Part shown: piece by piece, positions 16,759 to 25,462 of the stretch | Position numbering within the stretch: position 1 is the stretch's first letter | How the letters are laid out: each line of letters opens with the position of its first letter | Source of the DNA: Paractinoplanes lichenicola | Lineage (GTDB): Bacteria; Actinomycetota; Actinomycetes; Mycobacteriales; Micromonosporaceae | Length of the DNA: 64,000 nucleotides | Assembly (NCBI RefSeq): GCF_016785085.1 | Contig: NZ_JAENHO010000007.1 | Span: forward strand, 372,001 to 436,000 | Direction: 5' to 3' | The notes under the pieces: model-generated | The model's database searches: none | The model's input: the letters and a program-made list of their open reading frames with translations, nothing else | Told to the model about the DNA's origin: nothing | Position numbers and translations under genes: made by a program

Positions 16759-17769
16759 TTAAGCGATGCTGAAGTATGCCGCGCAGGCCAGGTTGTCGGT
16801 GGCGCCCGCCGAACGGGCGGCGGCGATGAGCTGGTCGACGGCCTCCTGAGGATCGCCAGCAAGCGCCGCCTGCAGGGCCGAGCGTGGCACCGTCGTGTGC
16901 AAGCCGTCGGAGCAGAACAGATACCGATCGCCGGGCAGCACGGTGCGCAGGGCCAGGTCGGCCTCCACGCCGGAACCCCAGCCCAGAGCCCGTACGAGCA
17001 ATGCCCGCTCGGGATGCGAGGCGGCGTCGGCCGAGTCCAGCTTGCCCTGGTCGACCTGCCTCTGCACCCACGTGTGATCCTGCGTGAGCAGGGACAACTC
17101 GCCGTTGCGGAGCAGGTAGGCCCGCGTGTCGCCGATGTGCACGAGGATCAGCCGGGTCTCGTGCCGCACCAGCGCGGTCAGCGTCGTCACCGCGCCCGAC
17201 AGGCCCCGAATCGTCCGGTCGGCGGCACCGAGCGCCTCCGCGACGTCGCCGAGGGCGGCGTCGGTCAGACCCCGCAGCGCGTCGATGGCCGCCGCAGCCG
17301 CCTGCCCGCCGTACGGGCCACGGGTGCCGTCGGCCACGGCGGCCAGCCCGGCGTCCGCATAAGCCCGGTCCTCGTTGCTGTCGCGGGCGGTGCCGGGGTC
17401 GGTGGCCGCCGCGAAACGGAAGTCGTTCATGCTCGTGTCCCTTCCGGACAGGTGCTGAACGAGGTCGGACGTCAACCGGGCCCGGGCCGCCGTGTCCGCG
17501 CGGACCCGCTGCCAATAGTCGGTCACAGCGGCCGCCGCCGACTCCGGGGGCAGCGCGCAGATCGACCGGATCTCGGCCAGCGGCATCCCGATCCCGCGCA
17601 GCCGCCCCACCAGCCGGGCGTGCGGCAGCTGCGTCTCGTCGTAATACCGGTAGCCCGACTCGGCGTCCACGGCGGCCGGCGTCAGCAGCCCCGACTCGTC
17701 ATAGAGCCGCAGCGCCTTGGCCGTCAGCCCGGCCGCCCGCGCGAACGCCCCGATGGTCAGCAGCCCCAC
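16759..17769 (-). CDS. MerR-type DNA-binding domain fused to a PP2C serine/threonine phosphatase
   Basis: A 336-residue protein from GTG 17769, which has an AGGAGG Shine-Dalgarno at 17778-17783. Residues about 1-70 are a MerR winged helix (LLTIGAFARAAGLTAKALRL, YRYYDETQLPHARLVGRLR). After a helical linker, residues about 115-336 are a PP2C phosphatase with the usual motifs: ARDSNEDRA, AVADGTRGPYGG, LVHIGDTRAYLLRNG, LFCSDGL and ATDNLACAAYF. All metal-binding Asp positions are kept, so it should be active. The MerR effector domain is thus replaced by a phosphatase. Targets are unknown; a link between protein dephosphorylation and transcription is inferred. Confidence 0.88.
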   Translation of the reverse strand: MGLLTIGAFARAAGLTAKALRLYDESGLLTPAAVDAESGYRYYDETQLPHARLVGRLRGIGMPLAEIRSICALPPESAAAAVTDYWQRVRADTAARARLTSDLVQHLSGRDTSMNDFRFAAATDPGTARDSNEDRAYADAGLAAVADGTRGPYGGQAAAAAIDALRGLTDAALGDVAEALGAADRTIRGLSGAVTTLTALVRHETRLILVHIGDTRAYLLRNGELSLLTQDHTWVQRQVDQGKLDSADAASHPERALLVRALGWGSGVEADLALRTVLPGDRYLFCSDGLHTTVPRSALQAALAGDPQEAVDQLIAAARSAGATDNLACAAYFSIA

Positions 17770-17839
17770 AGCGACATCCTCCTCGTGCCGGTCACGGCGA
17801 CCGGCACGACCCACGCTGGGCCTTCCCCCAAGGTCAAGG

Positions 17840-19024
17840 TCAAGCCCGGTTCCCCGTACGGTCGTGCAGCCGCGCCGCCCGCAAGGTCAGATAGCGCTGC
17901 TCCGGCTCGCTGGTCGTTGCCGCGGCGGCCCGCTTGTATTGCTCGGCCGCCCCGGCGTGGTCGCCCGCCAGCTCGAGCAGGTGCGCGCGGGTGGCCGCAA
18001 CGCGGTGGTGCCCCGGCAGCCGCAGCTCCACGGCGTCGACCAGCGTCAGCCCGGCCGCCGGCCCGTCCACCATGGCGACCGCGATCGCCCGGTTCAGCGC
18101 GACCACCGGGCTGTCGGTGACGCGTTCGAGGATCCCGTACAGGGCCTGGATCTGTGGCCAGTCCGTCGCGGCGACCGAGGCGGCCCGGTCGTGCAGCGCC
18201 GCGATCGCCGCCTGCAGCTGATATTCGCCGACCTGTCCGCGCCGGAACGCCGCGTCGAGGATCGTCGTGCCCTCCTTGATCAGCTCGTCGTCCCAGCGCG
18301 TGCGGTCCTGTTCGGCCAGCGGCACCAGCTCGCCTGATGATCCCGTACGGGCGGGCCGCCGGGCGTCGGTGAGCAGCATCAGGGCCAGCAGGCCGGCCAC
18401 CTCGGGGTCCTCGGGCAGCCGGGCGAGCACCATCCGGGTGAGCCGGATCGCCTCGGCCGACAGCTCGACCCGGTGCACCGCGTCGCCGCTGCTCGCATAG
18501 CCCTCGTTGAAGATCAGGTAGAGGACGCGCAGGGCCGCCTTTGTGAAAGACGAATCGAACGGCATGCCGCGGATGCGTTGCTTGGCCCGGCTGATCCGGC
18601 GGGCCATGGCCGGCTCGGACACCAGGAACGCGCGGGCGATCTCGGCCGTGGTCAGGCCGCCCACCGCGCGCAGGGTCAGCGCGATCGCCGCCGCGTCGTC
18701 CAGCGCCGGATGGCAGCACAGGAGCAGCACGTCGAGCGTGTCGTCACGGTCGTACGCCGCACCGCCCGGCTCGCGCAGCGCGGCCTGGATCTCGCGCCGC
18801 CGCCGGGCCTGATCGCCGCGCACCTGGTCGAGCAGCTTGCGCGACGCCGTCCGGATCAGCCAGCCGCGGGGCTGCTCCGGCACACCGCCGGCCGTCCAGT
18901 GGGTGTGCGCGGCGATCAGCGCCTCCTGCACGGCGTCCTCGGCCGCCTCGAAGTCGCCGAACCGGCGCGTGAGCACCCCCACGACCTGCGGCGCGAGCGT
19001 CCGGAGCAGGTCGTCGGGGCTCAC
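17840..19024 (-). CDS. ECF42-type sigma factor with TPR-like C-terminal extension
   Basis: A 394-residue protein starting at GTG 19024 (VSPDDLLRTL). Residues about 1-170 hold sigma regions 2 and 4 (FGDFEAAEDAVQEALIAAHT, RGWLIRTASRKLLDQVRGDQ, GGLTTAEIARAFLVSEPAMA). The remaining 220 residues form the helical extension of this group (RVLYLIFNEGYASSG, ALYGILERVTDSPVVALNRA, HRVAATRAHLLELAGDHAGA). The GTGA overlap with the YCII gene upstream is the classic arrangement of ECF42 sigma factors with DGPF/YCII proteins. No anti-sigma factor is present. Confidence 0.9.
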   Translation of the reverse strand: MSPDDLLRTLAPQVVGVLTRRFGDFEAAEDAVQEALIAAHTHWTAGGVPEQPRGWLIRTASRKLLDQVRGDQARRRREIQAALREPGGAAYDRDDTLDVLLLCCHPALDDAAAIALTLRAVGGLTTAEIARAFLVSEPAMARRISRAKQRIRGMPFDSSFTKAALRVLYLIFNEGYASSGDAVHRVELSAEAIRLTRMVLARLPEDPEVAGLLALMLLTDARRPARTGSSGELVPLAEQDRTRWDDELIKEGTTILDAAFRRGQVGEYQLQAAIAALHDRAASVAATDWPQIQALYGILERVTDSPVVALNRAIAVAMVDGPAAGLTLVDAVELRLPGHHRVAATRAHLLELAGDHAGAAEQYKRAAAATTSEPEQRYLTLRAARLHDRTGNRA

Positions 19025-19434
19025 AGCTCGGGGTGCAGCCGCTCGAAGTCGGCGGCGTCCATCACCCGGCGTACGCCGATGGGCTGCTGCAACGGCACCC
19101 CGCCGGGGCCGGGCACGGCCGACACCCGGGCCGCGATCTCGAAGGCCCGCCGCTCGTCGGCGACCTCGACGATCTGGAAGCCGGCCAGGAACTCCTTCGA
19201 CTCGGGGAACACGCCGTCGGTGACCACGGGCGGGCCGCCGTCGCTGGTGACCTCCTTGGCGAATTCGGGTCCGGTCAGCGCTTGCTGATCGACGAGCTCG
19301 CCGCTGTCGAGCAACTCCCGCTGCAGCGCCCCGTAATAGTCCATGTGGGCCTTGATGTCGTCGGGCTTCCACTCGTCCATGGGGGTCGTCACGACACCGG
19401 GGCGGTGGTCGACGATCAGGATGTACTTCGGCAC
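19021..19434 (-). CDS. YCII/DGPF-domain protein partner of the ECF42 sigma factor
   Basis: A 137-residue protein from GTG 19434 (PKYILIVDHRPGV). It is a dimeric alpha-beta barrel of the YCII-related family. The signature that gives the family its DGPF name appears here as TDGVFPESKEFLAGFQIVEV, with Val for Pro. It overlaps the sigma-factor start by 4 nt. In ECF42 loci these proteins are usually the main regulon members; the biochemical role is unknown. Confidence 0.88.
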   Translation of the reverse strand: MPKYILIVDHRPGVVTTPMDEWKPDDIKAHMDYYGALQRELLDSGELVDQQALTGPEFAKEVTSDGGPPVVTDGVFPESKEFLAGFQIVEVADERRAFEIAARVSAVPGPGGVPLQQPIGVRRVMDAADFERLHPEL

Positions 19435-19508
19435 GGTCGGCTCCAGTCCTCGTCCGGTCAGTTCACTCTTCGAACGGAGCCGCCCGGCCGATCCGGACAG
19501 GATCCGGG

Positions 19509-20279
19509 TCATTCGTAGTAGAAATCCGCGGCCTCGCCCGTACGGGAAGGCTTTTTGATGCCCGCGGACTGGCCGTGGCCGGTGAACTTGGTGGTCATCT
19601 TGACCGTCTCGTCCGCGGTGACCTTGGCGTTGATGACCGTGACCCAGCCGTTGGCGTCGGTGGTCGCGCTGAACTCGGCGTCCGGGCCGAGGATGCTGAA
19701 CACGATGATGCTGGGCGCGCCCAAAGGCAGGAACTCGTCGGTGTCGGCCGGGTTGGGGTCGAACGTGCCGGCCCACCTGTTCGGCGCGGTCTGGCGCACC
19801 GTCTTGATCGCGCCGCTGAACGCGGCCAGCCCGACCGGGTCGGCCAGGCTGACCTTCATGGACTTGAACTTCTTGAGCCTGGCCATGTTCAGGTGCACCC
19901 AGCGGCTGTCGCCGGGCTGCTTCTGATAGAGGTCGTTGCCGAGCACGACCGACTGGGTCGTGTGCGGGTTGACGCCGCCGGTGTATTTCAGGCTGGTCTG
20001 CAGCTTCTTGCCGGCCCGGTCGAACGCGCCGGTGCCGGTGACCCGGGCCTTGTCGGGCAGGTCGCTGCTCACGCTGAATTTATAGGTGGCGCCGTGGGTC
20101 TTGCGCAGGGCAGCCTTGAACGTGTCGATCGCCGCTGTGTCCTTCTCCTCCGTCGTCTCGCCGGCCTTCGGAGTGGCGGTTTCCGGCACACCGGCGCCGG
20201 CGGCGCGGAAGCCCACGGTGGGGGCACAGCCGGCCAGCAGGGCGGTGACGACGAGCAGAACCGGTGCGTAGCGCTTCAC
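19509..20279 (-). CDS. secreted lipoprotein (LppX/LprG-like fold possible)
   Basis: A 256-residue lipoprotein: signal sequence MKRYAPVLLVVTALLAGC with the lipobox Cys at 18. The mature domain has alternating short strands and helices (ATYKFSVSSDLPDKARVTGT, GVNPHTTQSVVLGNDLYQK, WVTVINAKVTADETVKMTT), reminiscent of actinobacterial LppX/LprG-type half-barrel lipoproteins. That assignment is tentative. It is expected on the outer face of the membrane. It is transcribed leftwards, divergent from the methyltransferase gene. Confidence 0.75.
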   Translation of the reverse strand: MKRYAPVLLVVTALLAGCAPTVGFRAAGAGVPETATPKAGETTEEKDTAAIDTFKAALRKTHGATYKFSVSSDLPDKARVTGTGAFDRAGKKLQTSLKYTGGVNPHTTQSVVLGNDLYQKQPGDSRWVHLNMARLKKFKSMKVSLADPVGLAAFSGAIKTVRQTAPNRWAGTFDPNPADTDEFLPLGAPSIIVFSILGPDAEFSATTDANGWVTVINAKVTADETVKMTTKFTGHGQSAGIKKPSRTGEAADFYYE

Positions 20280-20343
20280 AATGACCCCCGTTGTGCGGTG
20301 CAGCCCGGAAACCCTAAACGATCTCGCGATCCGGTGAGGACCC

Positions 20344-21102
20344 GTGGACCCCTTCGACCTGCGCTTCTTCTACGACGACTACCCACGGGTGGAGGAGTCG
20401 GTGCAGTCCGTGATCGGCGAGAGCCTGCCCACGAACGGCCCCGACCAGCTGTATGACCTGGTCACAGCGATGGAGTTGCCGACCGGTGCGCGGGTGCTCG
20501 ACGTGGGCTGTGGTGACGGATCCCATACCGTCCGGCTGGGCGCCCGCTTCGACGTGCTCGGCATCGACCCGGTGCCCGCCTTCACCCACCCCGGCCGGTA
20601 CGCCGTCGGCCTGGCCTCGCGGCTGCCGGTCGCCTCCGCGGTGGCCGACCTCGTGTGGTGCCGTGACGTGCTGGTGCACGAGCCGGACCTCGACGAGGCC
20701 TACGCCGAGTTCCGGCGGGTGCTGCGTCCCGGCGGGCGGGCCCTGGTCTATCAGATGTACGCGACCCCGTCGCTGGCGCCGTTCGAGGCGTCCTCGCTGT
20801 TCGCGGCCATGGGGGTGGTGCCCGCCAACGCGTCGGTCTCCCGTACGGCGGCGGCGATCGCGGCCGCGGGCCTGCGCGTCGACGAATGCCTGGAACCGGG
20901 CAGCCAGTGGGGCGAGCACGCGGGGGAGGCGGTGGCCGGTCGGCACCTGATGCACGCCGCCCGGCTGCTGCGCGCCCCCGCGCTTTACCAGGAACGGCTC
21001 GGGCGGGCCACGTACGGGATCGCTTTGGGGGACGCGCTGTGGCACGTGTATCGGATGCTGGGCAAGCTCAGCCCGCGGATCTGGTTGCTCAGCGCCGCAT
21101 GA
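20344..21102 (+). CDS. SAM-dependent methyltransferase (class I)
   Basis: A 252-residue protein from GTG 20344 with a GAGGA-like ribosome-binding site just upstream. The Rossmann SAM-binding motif is ARVLDVGCGDGSHTVRLG near residue 55, followed by VLGIDPVPAFTH (motif II) and ADLVWCRDVLVHEPDLDEAY (motif III), then VLRPGGRALVYQMYA. The C-terminal helices resemble small-molecule or lipid methyltransferases. Substrate unknown. Its end overlaps the convergent GNAT gene by 14 nt. Confidence 0.82.
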   Translation: MDPFDLRFFYDDYPRVEESVQSVIGESLPTNGPDQLYDLVTAMELPTGARVLDVGCGDGSHTVRLGARFDVLGIDPVPAFTHPGRYAVGLASRLPVASAVADLVWCRDVLVHEPDLDEAYAEFRRVLRPGGRALVYQMYATPSLAPFEASSLFAAMGVVPANASVSRTAAAIAAAGLRVDECLEPGSQWGEHAGEAVAGRHLMHAARLLRAPALYQERLGRATYGIALGDALWHVYRMLGKLSPRIWLLSAA

Positions 21103-21634
21103 CCCAGACGGGCAGCGGGTCGGCGATCTCGTTGACGACCCGCCAGCCCGCCTTGCGGTAGAACTCGACGTTGGCCGGCTTGCTGGTCTCGAGGATCGCC
21201 GGCAGCCCGTCGGCCTCGGCCCGGTCGAGACCCGCGTGCATGACCGCCTGCGCCCAGCGCCGCCCCGCGAAGTCCGGGTGGGTGCCGAGCACGCCGAGAT
21301 ACCAGAACGGCTCCTTCGGCAGGGCGGCGTGCACGGCCTCGTCGTACGCGCGGACCCGCTTCAGCACGTCCTCGGGGAACTCGCCGGCCAGGTTGTCGTC
21401 GGGGTGCTCGACCTGCGGGGGCTCCCACATCGCGGTGGCCGCCCCGTCGTGGATCGTCCAGACGGTGCGCTGGTGCACGCGCTTGTCGAAACAGACGCCG
21501 AAGAAGGCCGCCGCGTACCGCGGGTACGTTTCGTCGTCCGGGAACAGGTAGCGCAGCACGGGATCCTGCTCGAACGCGACCACCAGCGCGTCGACGACGG
21601 CCTTGCGATCCTCGGGGCGGGCAACAGTGATCAC
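21089..21634 (-). CDS. GNAT-family N-acetyltransferase
   Basis: A 181-residue protein from GTG 21634 (VITVARPEDR). The acetyl-CoA-binding region is FWYLGVLGTHPDFAGRRWAQ, corresponding to motif A (V-x-P-x-x-R/G-x-G/A), then GLPAILETSKPANVEFYRKA and GWRVV (motif B). This looks like the actinobacterial GNAT group with a long N-terminal helix (AFEQDPVLRYLFPDDE). Substrate unknown. The thioesterase gene lies 11 nt upstream on the same strand, so they probably form an operon. Confidence 0.85.
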   Translation of the reverse strand: MITVARPEDRKAVVDALVVAFEQDPVLRYLFPDDETYPRYAAAFFGVCFDKRVHQRTVWTIHDGAATAMWEPPQVEHPDDNLAGEFPEDVLKRVRAYDEAVHAALPKEPFWYLGVLGTHPDFAGRRWAQAVMHAGLDRAEADGLPAILETSKPANVEFYRKAGWRVVNEIADPLPVWVMRR

Positions 21635-21645
21635 AGAGTCACAGC

Positions 21646-22446
21646 CTAGACACGTACGGCGGCTAGTTGGGTCGCCTGGGCCACCAGCGTGTCGGCCGAG
21701 TCCCACACCTCGACGATCTCGTCCATCCGGCTGGAGGTGATCTCGTTGGACCGCATGGTGAAGCGCAGCGGGCCCGGGGCGGGCAGACGGCGCACGTACG
21801 CGGTCAGGCTCAGCGTCGGCGCCCAGCCGGTCAGGCCCAGGGTGAGCGAGATCGGGGGAGCGGGGTCGGTCGCGATCAGCAGGCTCAGCGGATCCCAGTC
21901 GGCGCCGTCGGCGAACCGCAGCCAGCCGGCGCTCTGCCCGTCCTGCGAGGGCTGCCCCATGGCGAACCCCAGCACGGCCGGGTCGAGCCGGTGCTCCACC
22001 AGGTCGAGCAGGGGGACGGGGAACGGCGAGCCCGGGGCCTCCGCCGGCAGCCGGAAACACTCGTCCTCGGCCGGCAACGCGGGTGGCTTGGCCCGGCCCC
22101 ACCAGGGCGCCGACGAGTCGAGCACGCCCTGGGTGACCAGCGCCTCCGCGCACGGCTGCCCGTCCTGCTCGAGCCGGGCCCGATATTGCCCCGCGGTGCG
22201 ACCGGCGCGCAGCAGGTCGACCGTGACCCGGGCCGGGCCGGGCGCCGGCGGGCGCAGGAACGTGGTGGTCATCGACACCAGGTGCGGCAGCTCGGCCTCG
22301 GTGGCCACGGCGCGCCCGAGGATCGCCATCAGGTAGCCGCCGTGCAGCTTGTCCCCGATCGCCCAGGCGGCGTCGAGGTCGGCCTCCAGGGCCCCGTCCG
22401 CGGCGACCACCGTGGTCGCCTCCTTGAAGGTCTTCATGCGCTTCAC
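21646..22446 (-). CDS. acyl-CoA thioesterase (TesB-like double hotdog)
   Basis: A 266-residue protein with two hotdog domains of the 4HBT_3/TesB-like family: KLHGGYLMAILGRAV in the first half, HLVSMTTTFLRPPAPGP, and a C-terminal half with ISLTLGLTGWAPTLSLTAYV and FTMRSNEITSSRMDEIVEVW. Such enzymes hydrolyse acyl-CoA thioesters in the cytosol. Start ATG 22446. Immediately upstream of the GNAT gene. Acyl-chain preference cannot be inferred. Confidence 0.82.
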   Translation of the reverse strand: MKRMKTFKEATTVVAADGALEADLDAAWAIGDKLHGGYLMAILGRAVATEAELPHLVSMTTTFLRPPAPGPARVTVDLLRAGRTAGQYRARLEQDGQPCAEALVTQGVLDSSAPWWGRAKPPALPAEDECFRLPAEAPGSPFPVPLLDLVEHRLDPAVLGFAMGQPSQDGQSAGWLRFADGADWDPLSLLIATDPAPPISLTLGLTGWAPTLSLTAYVRRLPAPGPLRFTMRSNEITSSRMDEIVEVWDSADTLVAQATQLAAVRV

Positions 22447-22452
22447 GGTGCC

Positions 22453-22845
22453 TCAGGAGGGCCTGGGAACAAAGCGATTCCGGTTGACGGGTTCGGCACA
22501 CTTGGCGGCTTTCTCATGCCGGGCGTCCCGATCCGTTCTGTCGTCGGCGCAGCTCACCCCGCCGGCCACTGACTCGGTCCAGGTGCGAAAGCTGCCCCGT
22601 ACGGCGGGGGAGCAGGGCACCTCGAAGGCGGCCTCAACCGTGAACGGCTGATCGAGCTCGAGTTCGCCCGCCTGCCCGTTCCGAGCGAAGAGCCGGACCT
22701 TGGTGAGCTGGACGTCAGTCCGGGGTTCGGACCACTGGACGGTGGTTGGTTCGCAGCCCCCGGGGACGGCCCCTAGACCCTGTTGCTGAGCGCAGCCACC
22801 CACGAGCACCAGGGCCACCATGTCCACCGCACCCCACTTGATCAT
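22453..22845 (-). CDS. small putative lipoprotein
   Basis: A 130-residue product from ATG 22845 with a short hydrophobic N-terminus ending in a lipobox-like LVGGC. The mature part contains two Cys-flanked stretches (PGGCEPTTVQWSEPRTDVQL, FEVPCSPAVRGSFRTW) and a Ser/Asp-rich tail. No family recognised. It ends only 6 nt before the thioesterase start, so it may belong to the same transcript. The longer in-frame extension upstream (Gly-rich) looks non-coding. Confidence 0.55.
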   Translation of the reverse strand: MIKWGAVDMVALVLVGGCAQQQGLGAVPGGCEPTTVQWSEPRTDVQLTKVRLFARNGQAGELELDQPFTVEAAFEVPCSPAVRGSFRTWTESVAGGVSCADDRTDRDARHEKAAKCAEPVNRNRFVPRPS

Positions 22846-23225
22846 GGCCACAGCTGACGGTTTCTCAAGATCGCCTGTACGGCCACCGCCTCCCCCGCCC
22901 ACCACGGGAGATGGGGTGAATTTACGCCGCGCGCAAGCCTCGAAAGGCGTTGTCCACGGGCGTTGTTCGTCACCTCGTGTGGCCCGTCGTCTGTGGTAAT
23001 GCGCCCGGTGCGGGTCCCGTGCCGGGCGAGGACCACGCGGCGACGCTTGACATCGCCGTATGACCCACGTGTGTCACCCCGCAGGTAGGTCACCGCGAAC
23101 GGTCAGCCAGCGCCGATTGGCAGCCGCGCCTGACTCACCGTAACATCCTATCTTCCTAGGATGCCTTACACGCAGAGATCAAGGACATACAGGAAGAGCG
23201 ACCCTGCAGGCCGCCCTCACCCCGA
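22846..23225. other. gene-free stretch with an inverted repeat
   Basis: About 380 bp between two minus-strand genes. It contains CATCCTA (23144-23150) and TAGGATG (23157-23163), a 7-bp inverted repeat with a 6-bp spacer, which may be an operator or a weak terminator for the kinase gene. A single near-match to a DnaA box (TTGTCCACG) lies at 22950-22958. The open frame at 22842-23093 has no coding features I trust. Confidence 0.45.
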
Positions 23226-24029
23226 CTAGAACAAAAGAGCTTGGGTCACGTCGTCTCGGTTGAGGGCGGCCGCGCACCAGGCAAAATGCCCGTCCCGCCC
23301 CGTCGGGTCGTAAGCCGTAGCCGTGAAGATCGAGTAGGCGGCCCGATACACGAGCAGCGTCGTGTGGTCGTACCCGAGCCGCGTTTCCATGCGGGCGAGC
23401 AGTTCCAGCTCCGTATCGAGAGCCGCCGGCCCGTACATGTCGAAGATCGCCGCCGTAATAGCCGCCTCGAATGCCGGGTCGCCTTCGGTGGTGAGGAAGC
23501 CCCAGTCGAGGACGGCCACAGCCCGCCCCAAGACGTTTCCCGCAATCAGGTCGCCATGAATGACCGCCCGGCGGCCGGTGTCGACCTCGTGCAGACGCCG
23601 TCGCAGCGCCTCGACCTTCCCGTCAAGGTTCTCGACCGCCGCGTGCAGCACCGGCGTCACTCGGTCGGTCGCGAGCCGCCCCAGGGCATCGGGAAAGTCT
23701 TCGCCCGGAGAGAACGGCACTGCCAGCGTCCGGGCAAACGGCAGCGGCCCCGAGTCGGCCAGTTCGGCGACGATGTCGACCATCGTGTCGGGCCCGGCCA
23801 CGCCGGGTGTGCCGTGCAGCCGCCGTTCGACGGTGACGTATTTCCCGTCCTCCTCGGTGATGTCGAGAATGGCGGGCACGGCGAACGTGAAGTCCTTGGT
23901 GCCGAGCTCGTCGTAGAAGCGGGCCAGGCGTTCCAGTTCAGGCCGCCGGGCGTGATGCCATTTCTTGGCGACCCGCTGGTGGTCGATGGCGTGGACGATG
24001 CCTTCCATGCCTTGTCCTAGCTCGAGCAT
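23226..24029 (-). CDS. APH-fold phosphotransferase
   Basis: A 267-residue protein from ATG 24029. Kinase hallmarks: GQGMEGIVHAIDHQRVAKKW (glycine-rich loop and ATP-binding Lys), catalytic loop RAVIHGDLIAGNVLG and metal-binding VAVLDWGFLTTEGDPAFE. It is related to macrolide 2'-phosphotransferases and other small-molecule kinases, but the substrate is unknown. The reading frame stays open upstream over the divergent methyltransferase gene; that extension is an artefact. The start codon is 66 nt from the divergent methyltransferase start. Confidence 0.82.
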   Translation of the reverse strand: MLELGQGMEGIVHAIDHQRVAKKWHHARRPELERLARFYDELGTKDFTFAVPAILDITEEDGKYVTVERRLHGTPGVAGPDTMVDIVAELADSGPLPFARTLAVPFSPGEDFPDALGRLATDRVTPVLHAAVENLDGKVEALRRRLHEVDTGRRAVIHGDLIAGNVLGRAVAVLDWGFLTTEGDPAFEAAITAAIFDMYGPAALDTELELLARMETRLGYDHTTLLVYRAAYSIFTATAYDPTGRDGHFAWCAAALNRDDVTQALLF

Positions 24030-24095
24030 GTGCGGCTGACCCCCGTACGGGAAATGGGTTGTCGGGCGCCGGACCGGGAACGGAACATCGACGCC

Positions 24096-24881
24096 ATGCT
24101 GCAGAGGGAGATTCTGGATTATTACCTGCGGGGCGGCGAGCGGGATCGGTTGTCGGCCGGGACCGGGCGGCTCGAGTTCTTGCGGACGTGGGATGTGCTG
24201 GTGCGGAGTTTGCCGCCGGCGCCCGCGGTCGTGCTTGATGTGGGTGGGGCGACGGGGGTTTATGCGAAGTCGTTGGCGGAGGCGGGTTATCGGGTGACGG
24301 TGGTTGATCCGGTGCCGGAGCATGTGGCGGCGGCGGGTTCGCTCGACGGGGTCGAGGCTGTGCTGGGTGATGCGCGGGCGTTGCCGGCGGCGGATGCGAG
24401 TGCGGATGTCGTGTTGTTGTTCGGTCCGCTTTATCACTTGCAGGAGCGGGTGGATCGGGTGACGGCGTGGCGGGACGCGGCGCGGGTGGTGCGTCCGGGT
24501 GGGTTGGTGGTGGCGGCGACGATCAGCCGGTTCGCGTCGTTGTTCGACGGTTTCGTGAAGGGTTTCTTCCGGGATCCGGCGTTCCGGCCGATCGTGGAGC
24601 AGGATTTGGCGCAGGGGCGGCACGAGAATCCGGGTGGGGTGCCGCGGTGGTTCACGAGTGCGTATTTTCATCGGCCGGACGAGACGGTGGGTGAGGTGGC
24701 CGAGGCGGGGTTGTCGTTGCGGCGGCTGGTGTCGGTGGAGAGTCCGCTGTGGATGAGCGGGGCGGCGCTCGACGGTTTTCTTCAGGAGCCTGCGCTGCTG
24801 CTGGAGATGTTGCGGGAGGTGGAGGAGGAGCCGAGTCTGCTGGGGGCGAGCAGTCATGTGTTGACGGTGGCGGTGCGCTGA
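24096..24881 (+). CDS. SAM-dependent methyltransferase (class I)
   Basis: A 261-residue protein from ATG 24096 (MLQREILDYYLRGGERDRL). Motif I is VVLDVGGATGVYAKSLAEAG, motif II VTVVDPVPEHV, motif III ADVVLLFGPLYHLQERVDRV, then ARVVRPGGLVVAATISRF. The layout is that of Methyltransf_11/25 type small-molecule enzymes. Codons are strongly G-ending (GTG, GCG, TTG), unlike many neighbours. It is the first of four co-directional genes up to 26.4 kb. Confidence 0.82.
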   Translation: MLQREILDYYLRGGERDRLSAGTGRLEFLRTWDVLVRSLPPAPAVVLDVGGATGVYAKSLAEAGYRVTVVDPVPEHVAAAGSLDGVEAVLGDARALPAADASADVVLLFGPLYHLQERVDRVTAWRDAARVVRPGGLVVAATISRFASLFDGFVKGFFRDPAFRPIVEQDLAQGRHENPGGVPRWFTSAYFHRPDETVGEVAEAGLSLRRLVSVESPLWMSGAALDGFLQEPALLLEMLREVEEEPSLLGASSHVLTVAVR

Positions 24882-24913
24882 AAGTGTCGGGGGGCTGTGG
24901 CAAACTCCCGGCC

Positions 24914-25462
24914 GTGGCTGACGACAAGGGTGGGCTGGAGGCCCGCGCGCTGATCGCTGGTGAGGACGGTGCCTGGTCCGGGTTGCTGTTCGACAATCCG
25001 GTGGTGGGGCTGCCTTCGGCGTTGACGTGGACGTGTGTGGTGCCGTTGGCGCCGGTCGAGGGTGAGCCGGTGGTGCTCGATCTGGATTGGTTGCCGCTCG
25101 CGGTGTCGGATTGGCGGGCGGTGGCGGGGCTCGAGGTGGTGAGCGACTCGTTCGCGGAGCCGGCGGAGGCTTCGGTGCGGTTCCGTGGTCATTTCCGGTA
25201 CGACCGGGTGGTGGTGCGGGTGGCCGAGCAGCGGGGTGCGCGGGTGCGGGTGGTGGCCACCCTGTCGGGTGATCTTGACGGATTGGGGCCGGAGGAGTTC
25301 ACGGTCGAGTCGTGGCTGGTCTTCTCGGGCATCACGGTGCAGCTCAGCGAGGTGTCGTCGGCGGGGGCGGCGCTGGCCCGGCTGGGGGAGTTCGTCGATC
25401 CGGCGGGGTTGGTGGAGGTTGCCGATCCGCGGGGCATCGCATTCCGGTTCGCGCCCGGTTAG
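24914..25462 (+). CDS. conserved hypothetical protein
   Basis: A 182-residue acidic protein, start GTG 24914 (VADDKGGLEARALIAGEDGA), 32 nt after the methyltransferase. Predicted mostly beta: LTWTCVVPLAPVEGEPVVLD, ASVRFRGHFRYDRVVVRVAE, FTVESWLVFSGITVQLSEVS. No signal peptide, no membrane helix and no recognised catalytic motif. Its TAG stop is part of a -10-like TAGCGT for the next gene. Confidence 0.62.
   Translation: MADDKGGLEARALIAGEDGAWSGLLFDNPVVGLPSALTWTCVVPLAPVEGEPVVLDLDWLPLAVSDWRAVAGLEVVSDSFAEPAEASVRFRGHFRYDRVVVRVAEQRGARVRVVATLSGDLDGLGPEEFTVESWLVFSGITVQLSEVSSAGAALARLGEFVDPAGLVEVADPRGIAFRFAPG

Noticed and set aside
22842..23093. 83-codon minus-strand frame
   Set aside because: No start signal, no family pattern, and it lies in a stretch with little codon bias.
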